DNA of 64,000 nucleotides from Chelonobacter sp050613185 (GTDB taxonomy: Bacteria > Pseudomonadota > Gammaproteobacteria > Enterobacterales > Pasteurellaceae), in assembly GCF_050613185.1 (NCBI RefSeq), contig NZ_CP192511.1, forward strand, positions 1,178,001 through 1,242,000, given 5' to 3'. Below the pieces are notes generated by a model. It did no database searches. It saw nothing but the letters and a program-made list of their open reading frames with translations, and had not been told where the DNA came from. A program made the translations under genes and the position numbers. Positions 7,952 to 15,480 of this stretch are shown piece by piece. The stretch's first letter is position 1. Every line of letters begins with the position of its first letter.

Positions 7952-8953
7952 ATGATGAAGCCATTAAAATTACTGATGTTATTGACAGTAATGTTACCGT
8001 TGCCGCTGGCGGCAGAGGTGCAGTCTGAACAAAATATGCCGCTGTCACCGTCGCAAGATACCGCGCCGCGCCATAGCTTGTTAGCGCAGCTGCAGCAGAT
8101 GACGCAAGCGTGGCGCAGCAGTAATTATGAAATGTCGTTCATTCAGATTTTACCTTCCCAAGTCAACAGTTACCAATACCGTCACGTTTTTTCCAATCAG
8201 CGCCACTATGCGCAACTTTCGGCGCTGGACGGGGTGCAGCAGGAAATTATCCAGCGCGATGAAATTATCAGCTACTACGGCGGCGGTTATCAGCCGTTCA
8301 GTATTCGCGGCAGCCATATTCTGGATAATATTCCGAATGTGGCTTATGCGGATTATCAACGCTTGCAACACTATTATGATTTTATCGATGCCGGTAAAAC
8401 CCGGGTGGCGGATCGGATCGCGCAAGTGATTCGCCTGCTACCGAAAGACGGCTTCCGCTATCAGTATGTCCTGTGGTTGGAAGAGCAGAGTAAGCTGTTG
8501 TTGCGCAGCGATATGTTGGATCGCAACGGCGAATTGCTGGAGCAATTCCGTGTGATTGATTTGCAACAAAGCAGTAATGCGCATAGTCTGATCGGCTTAT
8601 TGCAACAGCTGAACCTGCCGCCGCTGATCAGTGTGCAAGGGGAAGCGGAAGCACAGCCGACCTGGACGCTGACCTGGCTGCCGCCGGGATTTGAATTGGT
8701 CAAGCATGAGCGCTATGAAACCGAGATCGGTTCGTTGGAAAGTGCAATGTTCAGTGACGGGCTGTTCTCATTCAATTTATATATCAATCATGATATTCGT
8801 GATCAGCTCGGTGAAAATTATTGGCAGCAGGCGGGCAACACCATTTACAGCGAAACCCAGGGTAACCGTGAGGTTACGCTAATCGGGCAAATTCCGTTGC
8901 TCACGGCTAAACAAATTGTGAAAGATCTGCGCTTTGATACCGGAGCAAACTAA
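7952..8953 (+). CDS. rseB: Periplasmic sigma-E regulatory protein RseB
   Basis: A 333-residue protein with a signal peptide (LKLLMLLTVMLPLPLAAEV). It shows the MucB/RseB fold: an N-terminal lolA-like domain with YRHVFSNQRHYAQLSALDGVQQEIIQRD and a smaller C-terminal domain with WLPPGFELVKHER. RseB binds periplasmic RseA and protects it from DegS until lipopolysaccharide intermediates displace it. Two adjacent ATG codons occur at 7952 and 7955; either may start translation. It ends 2 bases before rseC. Confidence 0.92.
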   Translation: MMKPLKLLMLLTVMLPLPLAAEVQSEQNMPLSPSQDTAPRHSLLAQLQQMTQAWRSSNYEMSFIQILPSQVNSYQYRHVFSNQRHYAQLSALDGVQQEIIQRDEIISYYGGGYQPFSIRGSHILDNIPNVAYADYQRLQHYYDFIDAGKTRVADRIAQVIRLLPKDGFRYQYVLWLEEQSKLLLRSDMLDRNGELLEQFRVIDLQQSSNAHSLIGLLQQLNLPPLISVQGEAEAQPTWTLTWLPPGFELVKHERYETEIGSLESAMFSDGLFSFNLYINHDIRDQLGENYWQQAGNTIYSETQGNREVTLIGQIPLLTAKQIVKDLRFDTGAN

Positions 8954-8955
8954 AC

Positions 8956-9420
8956 ATGTTAGTCGAAACTGCACGGGTACTGGATTATCGCAACGGCATT
9001 GCCAGTGTGCGCTGTGAAACCAAAAAAGGTTGCAGTGGTTGCGCCGCGCAAGCCGGTTGCGGTGCGGCGGCGCTGTCGGAACTGAACGGCAGTAAAAACG
9101 AAGGCAGCTTGCTAGTTGAGCTTGCCGTGCCGGAGCGGTTGCAAAAAGGCGATCTGATCGAAATCGGCTTGCAGGAAAAATCGATGATTTTATCGGCGCT
9201 GCTGTTGTATATCGTGCCGCTGACCGCACTTTTGCTTTCCACCTTGATCGGTTCGCTGTATGTAGAAAATGAGTTGTTGCTTGCACTGTTCATAGTGGCG
9301 ATGACCGCACTTGCCTTTGTCGCTATCAAAAAAATCGGTGCGCGCTTAAGCCGCCAAGCGCTGTATCAACCGATTTTTCTACGAACGTTAAATAATAACC
9401 CAGACCGCACTTTGGCTTAA
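8956..9420 (+). CDS. rseC: RseC/MucC family positive regulator of sigma-E
   Basis: A 154-residue inner-membrane protein. The N-terminal domain has the clustered cysteines CETKKGCSGCAAQAGCG, which in this family are thought to bind an iron-sulfur cluster. Two transmembrane helices follow (SALLLYIVPLTALLLSTLIG and LLALFIVAMTALAFVAIKK). It is the last gene of the operon, and its 3' end overlaps that of the convergent greB by 4 bases. Confidence 0.9.
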   Translation: MLVETARVLDYRNGIASVRCETKKGCSGCAAQAGCGAAALSELNGSKNEGSLLVELAVPERLQKGDLIEIGLQEKSMILSALLLYIVPLTALLLSTLIGSLYVENELLLALFIVAMTALAFVAIKKIGARLSRQALYQPIFLRTLNNNPDRTLA

Positions 9421-9896
9421 TCCGCCTGATACCAAATCTTATTGATATACCAAAACGCCTCGCCGGACGGGGTGTGCACCTTGATTTCATCATCAACCGC
9501 TTTGCCGATTAAGGCGCGCGCCACCGGTGAGTCAATCGAAATCCAGTTTTTATGCGGATCAAATTCATCACAGCCGACAATGCGGTACTGTTTCACCTCG
9601 CCCGCCGGATCTTCCAGTTCAACCCAAGCGCCGAAAAACACCTTGCCCTCTTGCTTTGGGTGATAATCGACGATTTGCAATACATCCAAACGCTTGCTTA
9701 AAAATCGCACGCGGCGGTCAATTTCGCGCAAACGGCGTTTGCCGTAAATATATTCCGCATTTTCACTGCGATCGCCCAACGCCGCCGCCTCGGAAACCGC
9801 CTGTGTGACTTTTGGGCGTTCCTCACGCCAAAGAAATTTCAGTTCTTGATCAAGCGTATTCCAGCCGTTGCGTGTAATATAATTTGATTTTGCCAT
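9417..9896 (-). CDS. greB: Transcription elongation factor GreB
   Basis: A 159-residue factor that stimulates transcript cleavage by backtracked RNA polymerase. The N-terminal coiled coil includes GDRSENAEYIYGKRRLREIDRRVRFLSKRL, with the acidic tip residues and the basic GreB signature. The C-terminal FKBP-like domain holds ISIDSPVARALIGK and GEAFWYINKIWY. I chose ATG 9896 (MAKSNYITR) over an in-frame non-ATG start at 9911. It follows the MFS gene by 34 bases on the same strand. Confidence 0.95.
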   Translation of the reverse strand: MAKSNYITRNGWNTLDQELKFLWREERPKVTQAVSEAAALGDRSENAEYIYGKRRLREIDRRVRFLSKRLDVLQIVDYHPKQEGKVFFGAWVELEDPAGEVKQYRIVGCDEFDPHKNWISIDSPVARALIGKAVDDEIKVHTPSGEAFWYINKIWYQAD

Positions 9897-9930
9897 TGTT
9901 GATATTGCCAATTATTTTATCGTGCGCCCA

Positions 9931-11121
9931 TCATAACACAGTTTTAATCGGCTTTTTAACGCGCTGATGAATACGCAGAAAAACGGCTAAACTCATAAAA
10001 ATAATGAAACCACTGGCAAGATAAATCGGCATTGTGCTATTAAAATACTGAACAATCCAACCGCCGGATAATGCCGCTATCGGAATGGCGAAATAGGAAA
10101 TAAGCCGAGTGACCGCAATGACACGGCTTAAAATAAAAGGTGCGGTCACTTTTTGTCGATAAGTGAAAAAGGTCACCACAATAACGGATTGTACCAATGA
10201 GGATAATGCCCAAAATAAGGCATGGGTTACCGCACTTGGTGCAAAAATTAAGCTCAAACTACACAAACCGATAATCAACGAAGCCGTAGCAATAATCGTA
10301 ATATCACTGAATTTCCCAATAATAACACCGCCTATTTTTGCCCCAATCACTGCGCCAAAACCGATTAAAATAAATAGAAAAGAGAGATCTTGTTCGGCAA
10401 GGTTAAATTGATGGGAATAAATCCAAATTAAATTTGGAAAAATCAAGCGTATGCCGATATTAATAAAGAAAAACAGTATCGCAATATTGCGCAATTCCGT
10501 TTGTTGATAAACATAGTGCACGCCCTCATAAAACGCAGTAAAAATTCCTTGTATCGATATCGTTGCTTTTTGCAAGTGCGGTTGATAGGCAATTAAGCCA
10601 ATGGAAATAAAAGAAATTAAATAGCAAAAAGCAATAAATAACAGTAAACTATTCTTCTCGACACTCAACAAAATAATGCCTAATAAAGCCGGCGCAATAA
10701 TCCCAACCAAGCTATCAATCATACCGATATTGGCATTAACGTGCTGTATTTTTTCTTTCGCAAACAGATCGGGAATAATGGCTTGAAAAATCGGGTGGTG
10801 AAATGCCGAAAGCGATGAAATTAAAAACCCAAAGAACAGCAGAATAGTGATATTTTGTTCAATGCCGATAGCAATAAACAGGCATAATGCACAAATCGCA
10901 CATAGCAATTCACACCACATAATCAATTTTTTTCGGTTAAGCCAATCGCCCAGCACGCCAGAAAACGGAGTAAGCAACAGATAAGGCACAATATTCAGCG
11001 CGTAGGAAACAGAAACCGTTAAGGCTGAACCCGTCAGATCCAGCACCATCAATGGAATTAAAAACGAAGTAAGCCAAAAACCTAAACTGCTGTGAAAATA
11101 AGATAATGTGAGTTTGTTCAT
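9931..11121 (-). CDS. MFS transporter (EntS-like exporter family)
   Basis: A 396-residue protein with about twelve hydrophobic segments and the MFS loop motif GVLGDWLNRKKLIMW between helices 2 and 3. The overall layout resembles MFS_3/EntS-type exporters, but the substrate cannot be inferred. Base composition is more AT-rich than in the flanking housekeeping genes. It is divergent from an ArsR-like regulator whose start is 98 bases away. The pair looks like an efflux pump with its own local regulator, possibly acquired by transfer. Confidence 0.75.
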   Translation of the reverse strand: MNKLTLSYFHSSLGFWLTSFLIPLMVLDLTGSALTVSVSYALNIVPYLLLTPFSGVLGDWLNRKKLIMWCELLCAICALCLFIAIGIEQNITILLFFGFLISSLSAFHHPIFQAIIPDLFAKEKIQHVNANIGMIDSLVGIIAPALLGIILLSVEKNSLLLFIAFCYLISFISIGLIAYQPHLQKATISIQGIFTAFYEGVHYVYQQTELRNIAILFFFINIGIRLIFPNLIWIYSHQFNLAEQDLSFLFILIGFGAVIGAKIGGVIIGKFSDITIIATASLIIGLCSLSLIFAPSAVTHALFWALSSLVQSVIVVTFFTYRQKVTAPFILSRVIAVTRLISYFAIPIAALSGGWIVQYFNSTMPIYLASGFIIFMSLAVFLRIHQRVKKPIKTVL

Positions 11122-11219
11122 ACATTTTGTTTTATAATCAGTAAAAAACTAAGATTAATAATGACAAGCGTTTTGTTCAAATCGAAACAGTTAAGAAAGT
11201 TTTAAACGGTGATAAAAAG

Positions 11220-11894
11220 ATGGCAATAAATCAAATAGCTAGCGCGTTAGGCAATAAAATTCGTTTATCCATGTTATTACTAATGCTTGAAGGGCGGTAT
11301 TTTACTGCTAAAGAGTTGGCATACAGTGCCGATATTCAACCTGCGGCAGCAACAGCGCATTTAAAAATTTTACTTGATAGTCAATTAATTAGCTGTTTTC
11401 CACAAGGGCGGTTTAAATATTTTGCTTTAGCAAATGAAGAAGTGGCACAAATTCTTGAAACCATGCTCTATCTTGCGCCAACGGTGAAAGTGAAACGAAA
11501 ATTGCCGCAAGAAGCGATGTGTCAAGCACGTTTTTGCTACAATCATCTTGCCGGAAAATTAGGCGTGGCACTGTATCAAAAATTACATCATTTGCAATAT
11601 ATTCAAAGCACTAGTGACAATAAAGAGGTGCAAATTACCGCTCTTGGTTATAAATGGCTACAACAAGCCGAAATTTTACAATCGGGACAAAAGGTTAAAC
11701 GTAAAATGGCAGTCAAATGCCTTGACTGGAGCGAAAGAACTCCTCACCTCGCAGGGCATTTAGGCACACTACTCGCAGAATATTTTGTTAAACAACAATG
11801 GGTTGTAAAACAAAGAGACAGCAGAATATTACATATCACCCCACTGGGCAGAACCGCACTTGTACAACAGTTTGGAATTGATTGGGATAGTTGA
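11220..11894 (+). CDS. ArsR-like winged-helix transcriptional regulator
   Basis: A 224-residue regulator. The N-terminal winged helix-turn-helix is IASALGNKIRLSMLLLMLEGRYFTAKELAYSADIQPAAATAHLKIL, typical of ArsR-type repressors. The C-terminal half has two cysteine-bearing segments, CQARFCYNHLAGKLG and CLDWSERTPHLAGHLG. These repeat a similar H-L-A-G pattern and may bind a ligand or metal. It is divergent from the MFS gene and is its likely regulator. Confidence 0.75.
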   Translation: MAINQIASALGNKIRLSMLLLMLEGRYFTAKELAYSADIQPAAATAHLKILLDSQLISCFPQGRFKYFALANEEVAQILETMLYLAPTVKVKRKLPQEAMCQARFCYNHLAGKLGVALYQKLHHLQYIQSTSDNKEVQITALGYKWLQQAEILQSGQKVKRKMAVKCLDWSERTPHLAGHLGTLLAEYFVKQQWVVKQRDSRILHITPLGRTALVQQFGIDWDS

Positions 11895-11939
11895 ATAAGA
11901 TTGGTTATATTAATTGTTTAATCTATAACACTATATCGC

Positions 11940-13127
11940 TTAGTCTAATATAAGAAATAATATTTTATCCCCGCGCTTTACTTTTAAATGCACGTCTTTA
12001 GATAAATTAAGGATTTTTCTAACCAAATGAATTTCTTGAGATGTATATTTTTTATTATTGACTAGCTCAATAACATCACCATTTTCCAAACCAAAAGAGT
12101 TTAAATAAATTTGATCATTATATACAAGCTCAATTAACCCATCATTATTTTTAACACCAATCATTCGTCGTGGCTCTGGGTCAGAATTAGATGACATTTC
12201 GTTATAGTAAAACTTTTGCTTAAAAGGATAAAAGATAAATCTATCAAACCGATCAAAGAAATCAAGACCTAATAGATTTTTATTTATCTTACTATAAATA
12301 AAATTCATCCTTTTAATCGGTGGCTCATTACCAAATTCTAAATCCTGTACAAAAACCAAGTCAGAAAATTCTGTTTTATTCATAAAATCAACTGAGTTTC
12401 TTATTAAGTTTTTATTATTATAGTTATTCACTATTATATGATTTTTGATAATAGGATCAAGAGATGAGTTGACTGCTCCCGTATCTAATGCAAAATGTAA
12501 TGTAATCCACTGTTTATTCAGATCTTTAGACTTATTCTTTTTATATAATTTAAAATAAGGATAGTCGTCTGCTCTATAGCTTATAACATTTTTATAATCT
12601 TTCTTAATCTTTTTATCTTTATAAATATTCAACTTACCATTATGATTATCCACTTCCCAAATAAACTGGTTAAAAACATCAATACCTAAAATACCATCAA
12701 TTTTTTCCCCAAGAACGGCTTCAAGATGACTAAGATCTAATGCAATAACTGCACTTGTATAAATTTGCTCTTGCCCTAAAAATATTGTTGGACTATGGTA
12801 GTATTGTATATCATTTTTATGATTATGTGCAGATATTAATTTGGTTACTGGCAAATAATAGTCTTGCTCTGTAATTTTTTTGCTGACTTCATCAGCAATT
12901 TTTGTATCTAAAACTGTGAAGCCACTCCCTGTATCAAGCATAAAACGGTATTTTTTTTGGTTAATAGAGACATCATATAAATAATATTCACTTTTAAAAT
13001 CAGAACTATATATTAGTTTATCATTTGCTTTGGATAGTATAGGTACCATAACCAGTATACTAAATAAGAATTTAATTAAAATTTTCATATCATCTTTCAT
13101 ATGAATCTTGCCAAGTAATTTTTTCAT
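11940..13127 (-). CDS. Two-lobed retropepsin-like aspartic protease with C-terminal PDZ-like region
   Basis: A 395-residue protein if the coupled ATG at 13127 is used. A hydrophobic segment (ILIKFLFSILVMVPILSKA, about residues 16-34) looks like a signal peptide or anchor. Two retropepsin-type lobes follow. The first has FMLDTGSGFTVLD (Asp65) and DGILGIDVF; the second has FALDTGAVNSSLD (Asp215) and NLLGLDFFDRF. A single chain would thus supply both catalytic Asp-Thr-Gly loops of a pepsin-like active site. The last 75 residues (SFGLENGDVIELVNNKKY) resemble a PDZ-type domain. The gene is strongly AT-rich with no uptake signal noticed. Its start overlaps the stop of the GG-peptide gene as TAATG, and GGTGG sits 5 bases upstream. 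Inner starts at 13100 or 13088 remain possible. Peptide processing is inferred from context, not shown. Confidence 0.75.
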   Translation of the reverse strand: MKKLLGKIHMKDDMKILIKFLFSILVMVPILSKANDKLIYSSDFKSEYYLYDVSINQKKYRFMLDTGSGFTVLDTKIADEVSKKITEQDYYLPVTKLISAHNHKNDIQYYHSPTIFLGQEQIYTSAVIALDLSHLEAVLGEKIDGILGIDVFNQFIWEVDNHNGKLNIYKDKKIKKDYKNVISYRADDYPYFKLYKKNKSKDLNKQWITLHFALDTGAVNSSLDPIIKNHIIVNNYNNKNLIRNSVDFMNKTEFSDLVFVQDLEFGNEPPIKRMNFIYSKINKNLLGLDFFDRFDRFIFYPFKQKFYYNEMSSNSDPEPRRMIGVKNNDGLIELVYNDQIYLNSFGLENGDVIELVNNKKYTSQEIHLVRKILNLSKDVHLKVKRGDKILFLILD

Positions 13128-13201
13128 TATATCCACCATATTTTAAAACTACCCCAACCACCAGAAATTTGTGTGTATTCGTTTAAGCTTAATATTTTCA
13201 T
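13127..13201 (-). CDS. Double-glycine leader peptide precursor, 24 residues
   Basis: A very short gene. ATG at 13199-13201 is preceded by a strong Shine-Dalgarno AGAAGGA, 6 bases upstream. The first 15 residues, MKILSLNEYTQISGG, fit the double-glycine leader pattern LSxxExxxIxGG used by peptidase-containing ABC exporters for bacteriocins and peptide pheromones. The core after GG is nine residues, WGSFKIWWI, with three Trp and one Phe. The TAA stop overlaps the ATG of the downstream aspartic protease (TAATG), implying translational coupling. No radical-SAM enzyme or C39 exporter is next to it in the window. Function is unknown; secreted peptide bacteriocin or signal is an inference. Confidence 0.72.
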   Translation of the reverse strand: MKILSLNEYTQISGGWGSFKIWWI

Positions 13202-13232
13202 ACTATATCCTTCTAGATTTAGATAATAATTA

Positions 13233-13254
13233 AACTATCAAGATAACGATAGTT
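13233..13254. repeat. Perfect inverted repeat upstream of the GG-peptide gene
   Basis: AACTATC and GATAGTT form a perfect 7+8+7 inverted repeat 32 bases before the peptide start codon. Its place in the likely promoter region suggests an operator, but no regulator is adjacent and the match could be chance in AT-rich DNA. Confidence 0.4.
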
Positions 13255-13343
13255 CTTTATGGTTATAATTATCTTCCTATGATAAAACTAGCCAGCATGC
13301 TCTTAAGAAGCGATTAATTGTTATTGATATTAATTTTTATTTC

Positions 13344-13359
13344 AGTGAGCCTGTTCACA
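13344..13359 (-). promoter_or_regulatory. CRP-like binding site upstream of the GG-peptide gene
   Basis: On the minus strand TGTGA-ACAGGC-TCACT matches the CRP consensus TGTGA-N6-TCACA at nine of ten positions. Its centre is about 150 bases before the peptide start codon, far enough to serve a distal promoter. Confidence 0.45.
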
Positions 13360-13474
13360 AAATTATCTTTCAACAATTAAAGTTTTGTCGTTTAACTCTC
13401 TGTTTTATCTATAGATGTTCAAAAAATCAGCTCAGATTAGTGATAAACAATACCTAAAATCCCCGCAAAAAAAG

Positions 13475-13501
13475 TGATCTGCACCCCAAAAGTTGGACTG
13501 C
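13475..13501 (+). repeat. Left terminal inverted repeat of the IS
   Basis: It starts TGATCTGCACCCC and ends AGTTGGACTGC. Compared with the right end it has one extra C after TGATCTG and one fewer A in the A run. Confidence 0.85.
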
Positions 13502-13530
13502 AAAACTAACTGACTAAGGTGCAGATTTTT

Positions 13531-14052
13531 ATGACTAAATATACCCAAGCATTTAAACAACACACAGTTGAATATTACTTTCAACATGCTCAATCTCTCA
13601 GTCAAACATCAAAACACCTTCAAGTTGCACCACGCTGTATTCGTCACTGGGTTGCACAATATCAGTATTCCGGTCTTGATGGGCTAGCCGTCCTACATAT
13701 ACCACGAAAATATAGGCTTGAAGATAAACTGAAAGCCATTGAATATATACAACACACCGAACTGACCTTTGACCAAATTGCACTGAAATTGGGCGTATCA
13801 AACGGCAGTGTTGTTTATCAATGGTTGCAACGGTTCAAAAAATTTGGCATAAATGGACTGATTGATAAACCCAAAGGACGACCAACCGTGAATAAACCCA
13901 AGAAACCCAAAAAACAGACAAAACCACTGACGGGTTTAGAAGAACTCGAACAAGAGAATCTGCGTTTACGCGCGGAGGTGGCTATTCTAAAAAAGTCGAT
14001 AGAGTTATCCCTGAAAGACGAAGCCGAAAGGCAGAAATTGTTAAAGCCTTAA
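13531..14052 (+). CDS. IS3-family transposase OrfA (helix-turn-helix subunit)
   Basis: A 173-residue protein with two helix-turn-helix segments: SLSQTSKHLQVAPRCIRHWV and TFDQIALKLGVSNGSVVYQW. A leucine-zipper-like region follows near the C-terminus (LEELEQENLRLRAEVAILKKSIEL). This is the DNA-binding half of an IS150-type transposase. The run AAAAAAG at 13989-13995 near its 3' end is the expected -1 frameshift site that fuses it to OrfB. Confidence 0.9.
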   Translation: MTKYTQAFKQHTVEYYFQHAQSLSQTSKHLQVAPRCIRHWVAQYQYSGLDGLAVLHIPRKYRLEDKLKAIEYIQHTELTFDQIALKLGVSNGSVVYQWLQRFKKFGINGLIDKPKGRPTVNKPKKPKKQTKPLTGLEELEQENLRLRAEVAILKKSIELSLKDEAERQKLLKP

Positions 14053-14857
14053 GCGGTGATTTTCCGCTTAATTTATTATTAGATATCATTAAGTTAGCCC
14101 GAAGCACTTACTTTTACCATCAACAACCGAAGACAGATAAAGAGGCCGATTTAAAAGCGGAAATCCGTCAAATTAAACGAGAGAATCCACAGTATGGCTA
14201 TCGCCGAGTGACATTGGCACTCGGTACGGTCAATCACAAAAAGGTGCAACGTTTGATTCAGATTATGGGCTTACAGGTGAAAGGGAGGAAAAAACGGAAA
14301 TATTGTTCTTACAGAGGTGAAGTGGGTCGAATTGCTGATAATCTGTTAGTACGTCATTTTACGGCGGAAAATGCTTACGAGAAGTTAGTGACCGATGTCA
14401 CTGAATTCAAAGCGAAAGACGGCAATAAAGTGTATTTATCGCCGATTTTAGACTTATTTAATAATGAAGTGATTGCCTATCAACTTGGTCGTCGTCCAAA
14501 CCGGGCGCCGGTTGAGCAGATGTTGCGACAAGCCGTGAATAAGCTCCCGAAGGAGGCAACGCCGATATTACATTCAGACCAAGGCCGGCAGTATCAAATG
14601 CCGTCTTATCGCAAGATATTGGCAGATAATCAAATTCAAATCAGTATGTCAAGAAAGGGAAACTGCTTAGATAATGGCGCAATGGAAAGTTTTTCGGCAG
14701 GCTGAAGACAGAATGTTTTTATGTTCGGCAATTTGATACGGCAGATGACATTGAGCAGGCTATTCATCAATATATGCAGTATTACAATACTGAACGAATT
14801 CAAGTAAGATTAAAAGGATTAAGCCCGATACAATATCGAACTCAATCCGTTCATTAA
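13995..14857 (+). pseudogene. IS3-family transposase OrfB (rve integrase), frameshifted
   Basis: Read in the -1 frame after the slippery run, it contains the DDE integrase core: LVTDVTEF, ILHSDQGRQYQ and GNCLDNGAMES. At 14690-14694 there are five T residues where six would encode the family sequence MESFFGRLKTE; the frame breaks and stops at 14705. The remaining C-terminal part (ending YYNTERIQVRLKGLSPIQY) continues in another frame to a stop at 14857. A one-base loss in a homopolymer is either a real inactivating mutation or a sequencing error. Confidence 0.85.
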
Positions 14858-14884
14858 GCAGTCCAACTTTTTGGGGTCAGATCA
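14858..14884 (-). repeat. Right terminal inverted repeat of the IS
   Basis: The reverse complement begins TGATCTGACCCC and ends AGTTGGACTGC, pairing with the left end apart from one base shift on each side of the CCCC run. Confidence 0.85.
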
Positions 14885-14915
14885 TGTCGAGGCGTTTTTT
14901 TAGCTGGTTTAGTGA

Positions 14916-15314
14916 TTATTTTTTCAATAAATCACGGATTTCAGTCAATAATTTTTCTTCGGTCGAAGGTTCGGCCGGCGCTTCTTCTGCAGGCGGTTGT
15001 TCGCGTTTTAATTTGTTCAACGCTTTGATCATCATAAAGATGGCGAAGGCAACGATGATAAAGTCAAACACATTTTGGATAAATGCGCCGTAGTTTAAGG
15101 TGACAGCCGGGGTTTCGCCGACCGCTTGCTGTAACACGATATGCATATCTTTGAAATCCACGCCGCCGGTGAAAATGCCCAAAACCGGCATAACCACGTC
15201 GCCAACCAAAGAGCTGACGATTTTACCGAATGCACCGCCGATGATCACACCGACAGCCATATCGACCACATTACCGCGCATGGCGAATTCACGAAATTCT
15301 TTGAGCATACTCAT
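14916..15314 (-). CDS. mscL: Large-conductance mechanosensitive channel MscL
   Basis: A 132-residue pentameric channel that opens under osmotic downshock. It starts MSMLKEFREFAMRGNVVDMA, with the amphipathic N-terminal helix and the first transmembrane helix (VGVIIGGAFGKIVSSLVGDVV). The second helix is FDFIIVAFAIFMMIKALNKL. The C-terminal helical bundle is TEEKLLTEIRDLL. AGAGGA lies 7 bases before the ATG at 15314, so an earlier in-frame start at 15365 is not used. The IS insertion begins 31 bases beyond its stop. Confidence 0.96.
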   Translation of the reverse strand: MSMLKEFREFAMRGNVVDMAVGVIIGGAFGKIVSSLVGDVVMPVLGIFTGGVDFKDMHIVLQQAVGETPAVTLNYGAFIQNVFDFIIVAFAIFMMIKALNKLKREQPPAEEAPAEPSTEEKLLTEIRDLLKK

Positions 15315-15480
15315 AACCAAATCCTCTATTGAAATATAAAAATAAATTGTATAAAAGTTAATCAAAACAATATAGCTGCGTATTATAGTTATCCTTTGTC
15401 AGATGTAAAGTTATATTTTTTAAATTTTACATTTTAAATTACAAATCGATTTTTATCGAAAAATGAATAACTTTTAAATA

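Larger units (their letters stand above)
13475..14884 (+). mobile_element. IS3-family (IS150-group-like) insertion sequence with broken transposase
   Basis: About 1410 bp bounded by imperfect terminal inverted repeats of about 27 bases, both beginning TGATCTG and ending GTTGGACTGC. It encodes orfA and a -1-phased orfB with the usual A6G slippery run between them. No matching direct target repeat is visible (left flank ends AAG, right flank begins TGT). A one-base deletion in orfB makes the copy inactive as read. It lies between mscL and the peptide/protease unit. Confidence 0.88.

Noticed and set aside
13202..13474. Search for further small GG-leader peptides upstream of the 24-codon gene
   Set aside because: I found no second frame with a ribosome site and GG motif in this AT-rich stretch; only the regulatory-type sequences are reported.
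13471..14887. Target site duplication of the IS
   Set aside because: The three bases at each side (AAG and TGT) differ, and allowing one-base shifts of the ends did not give a match.
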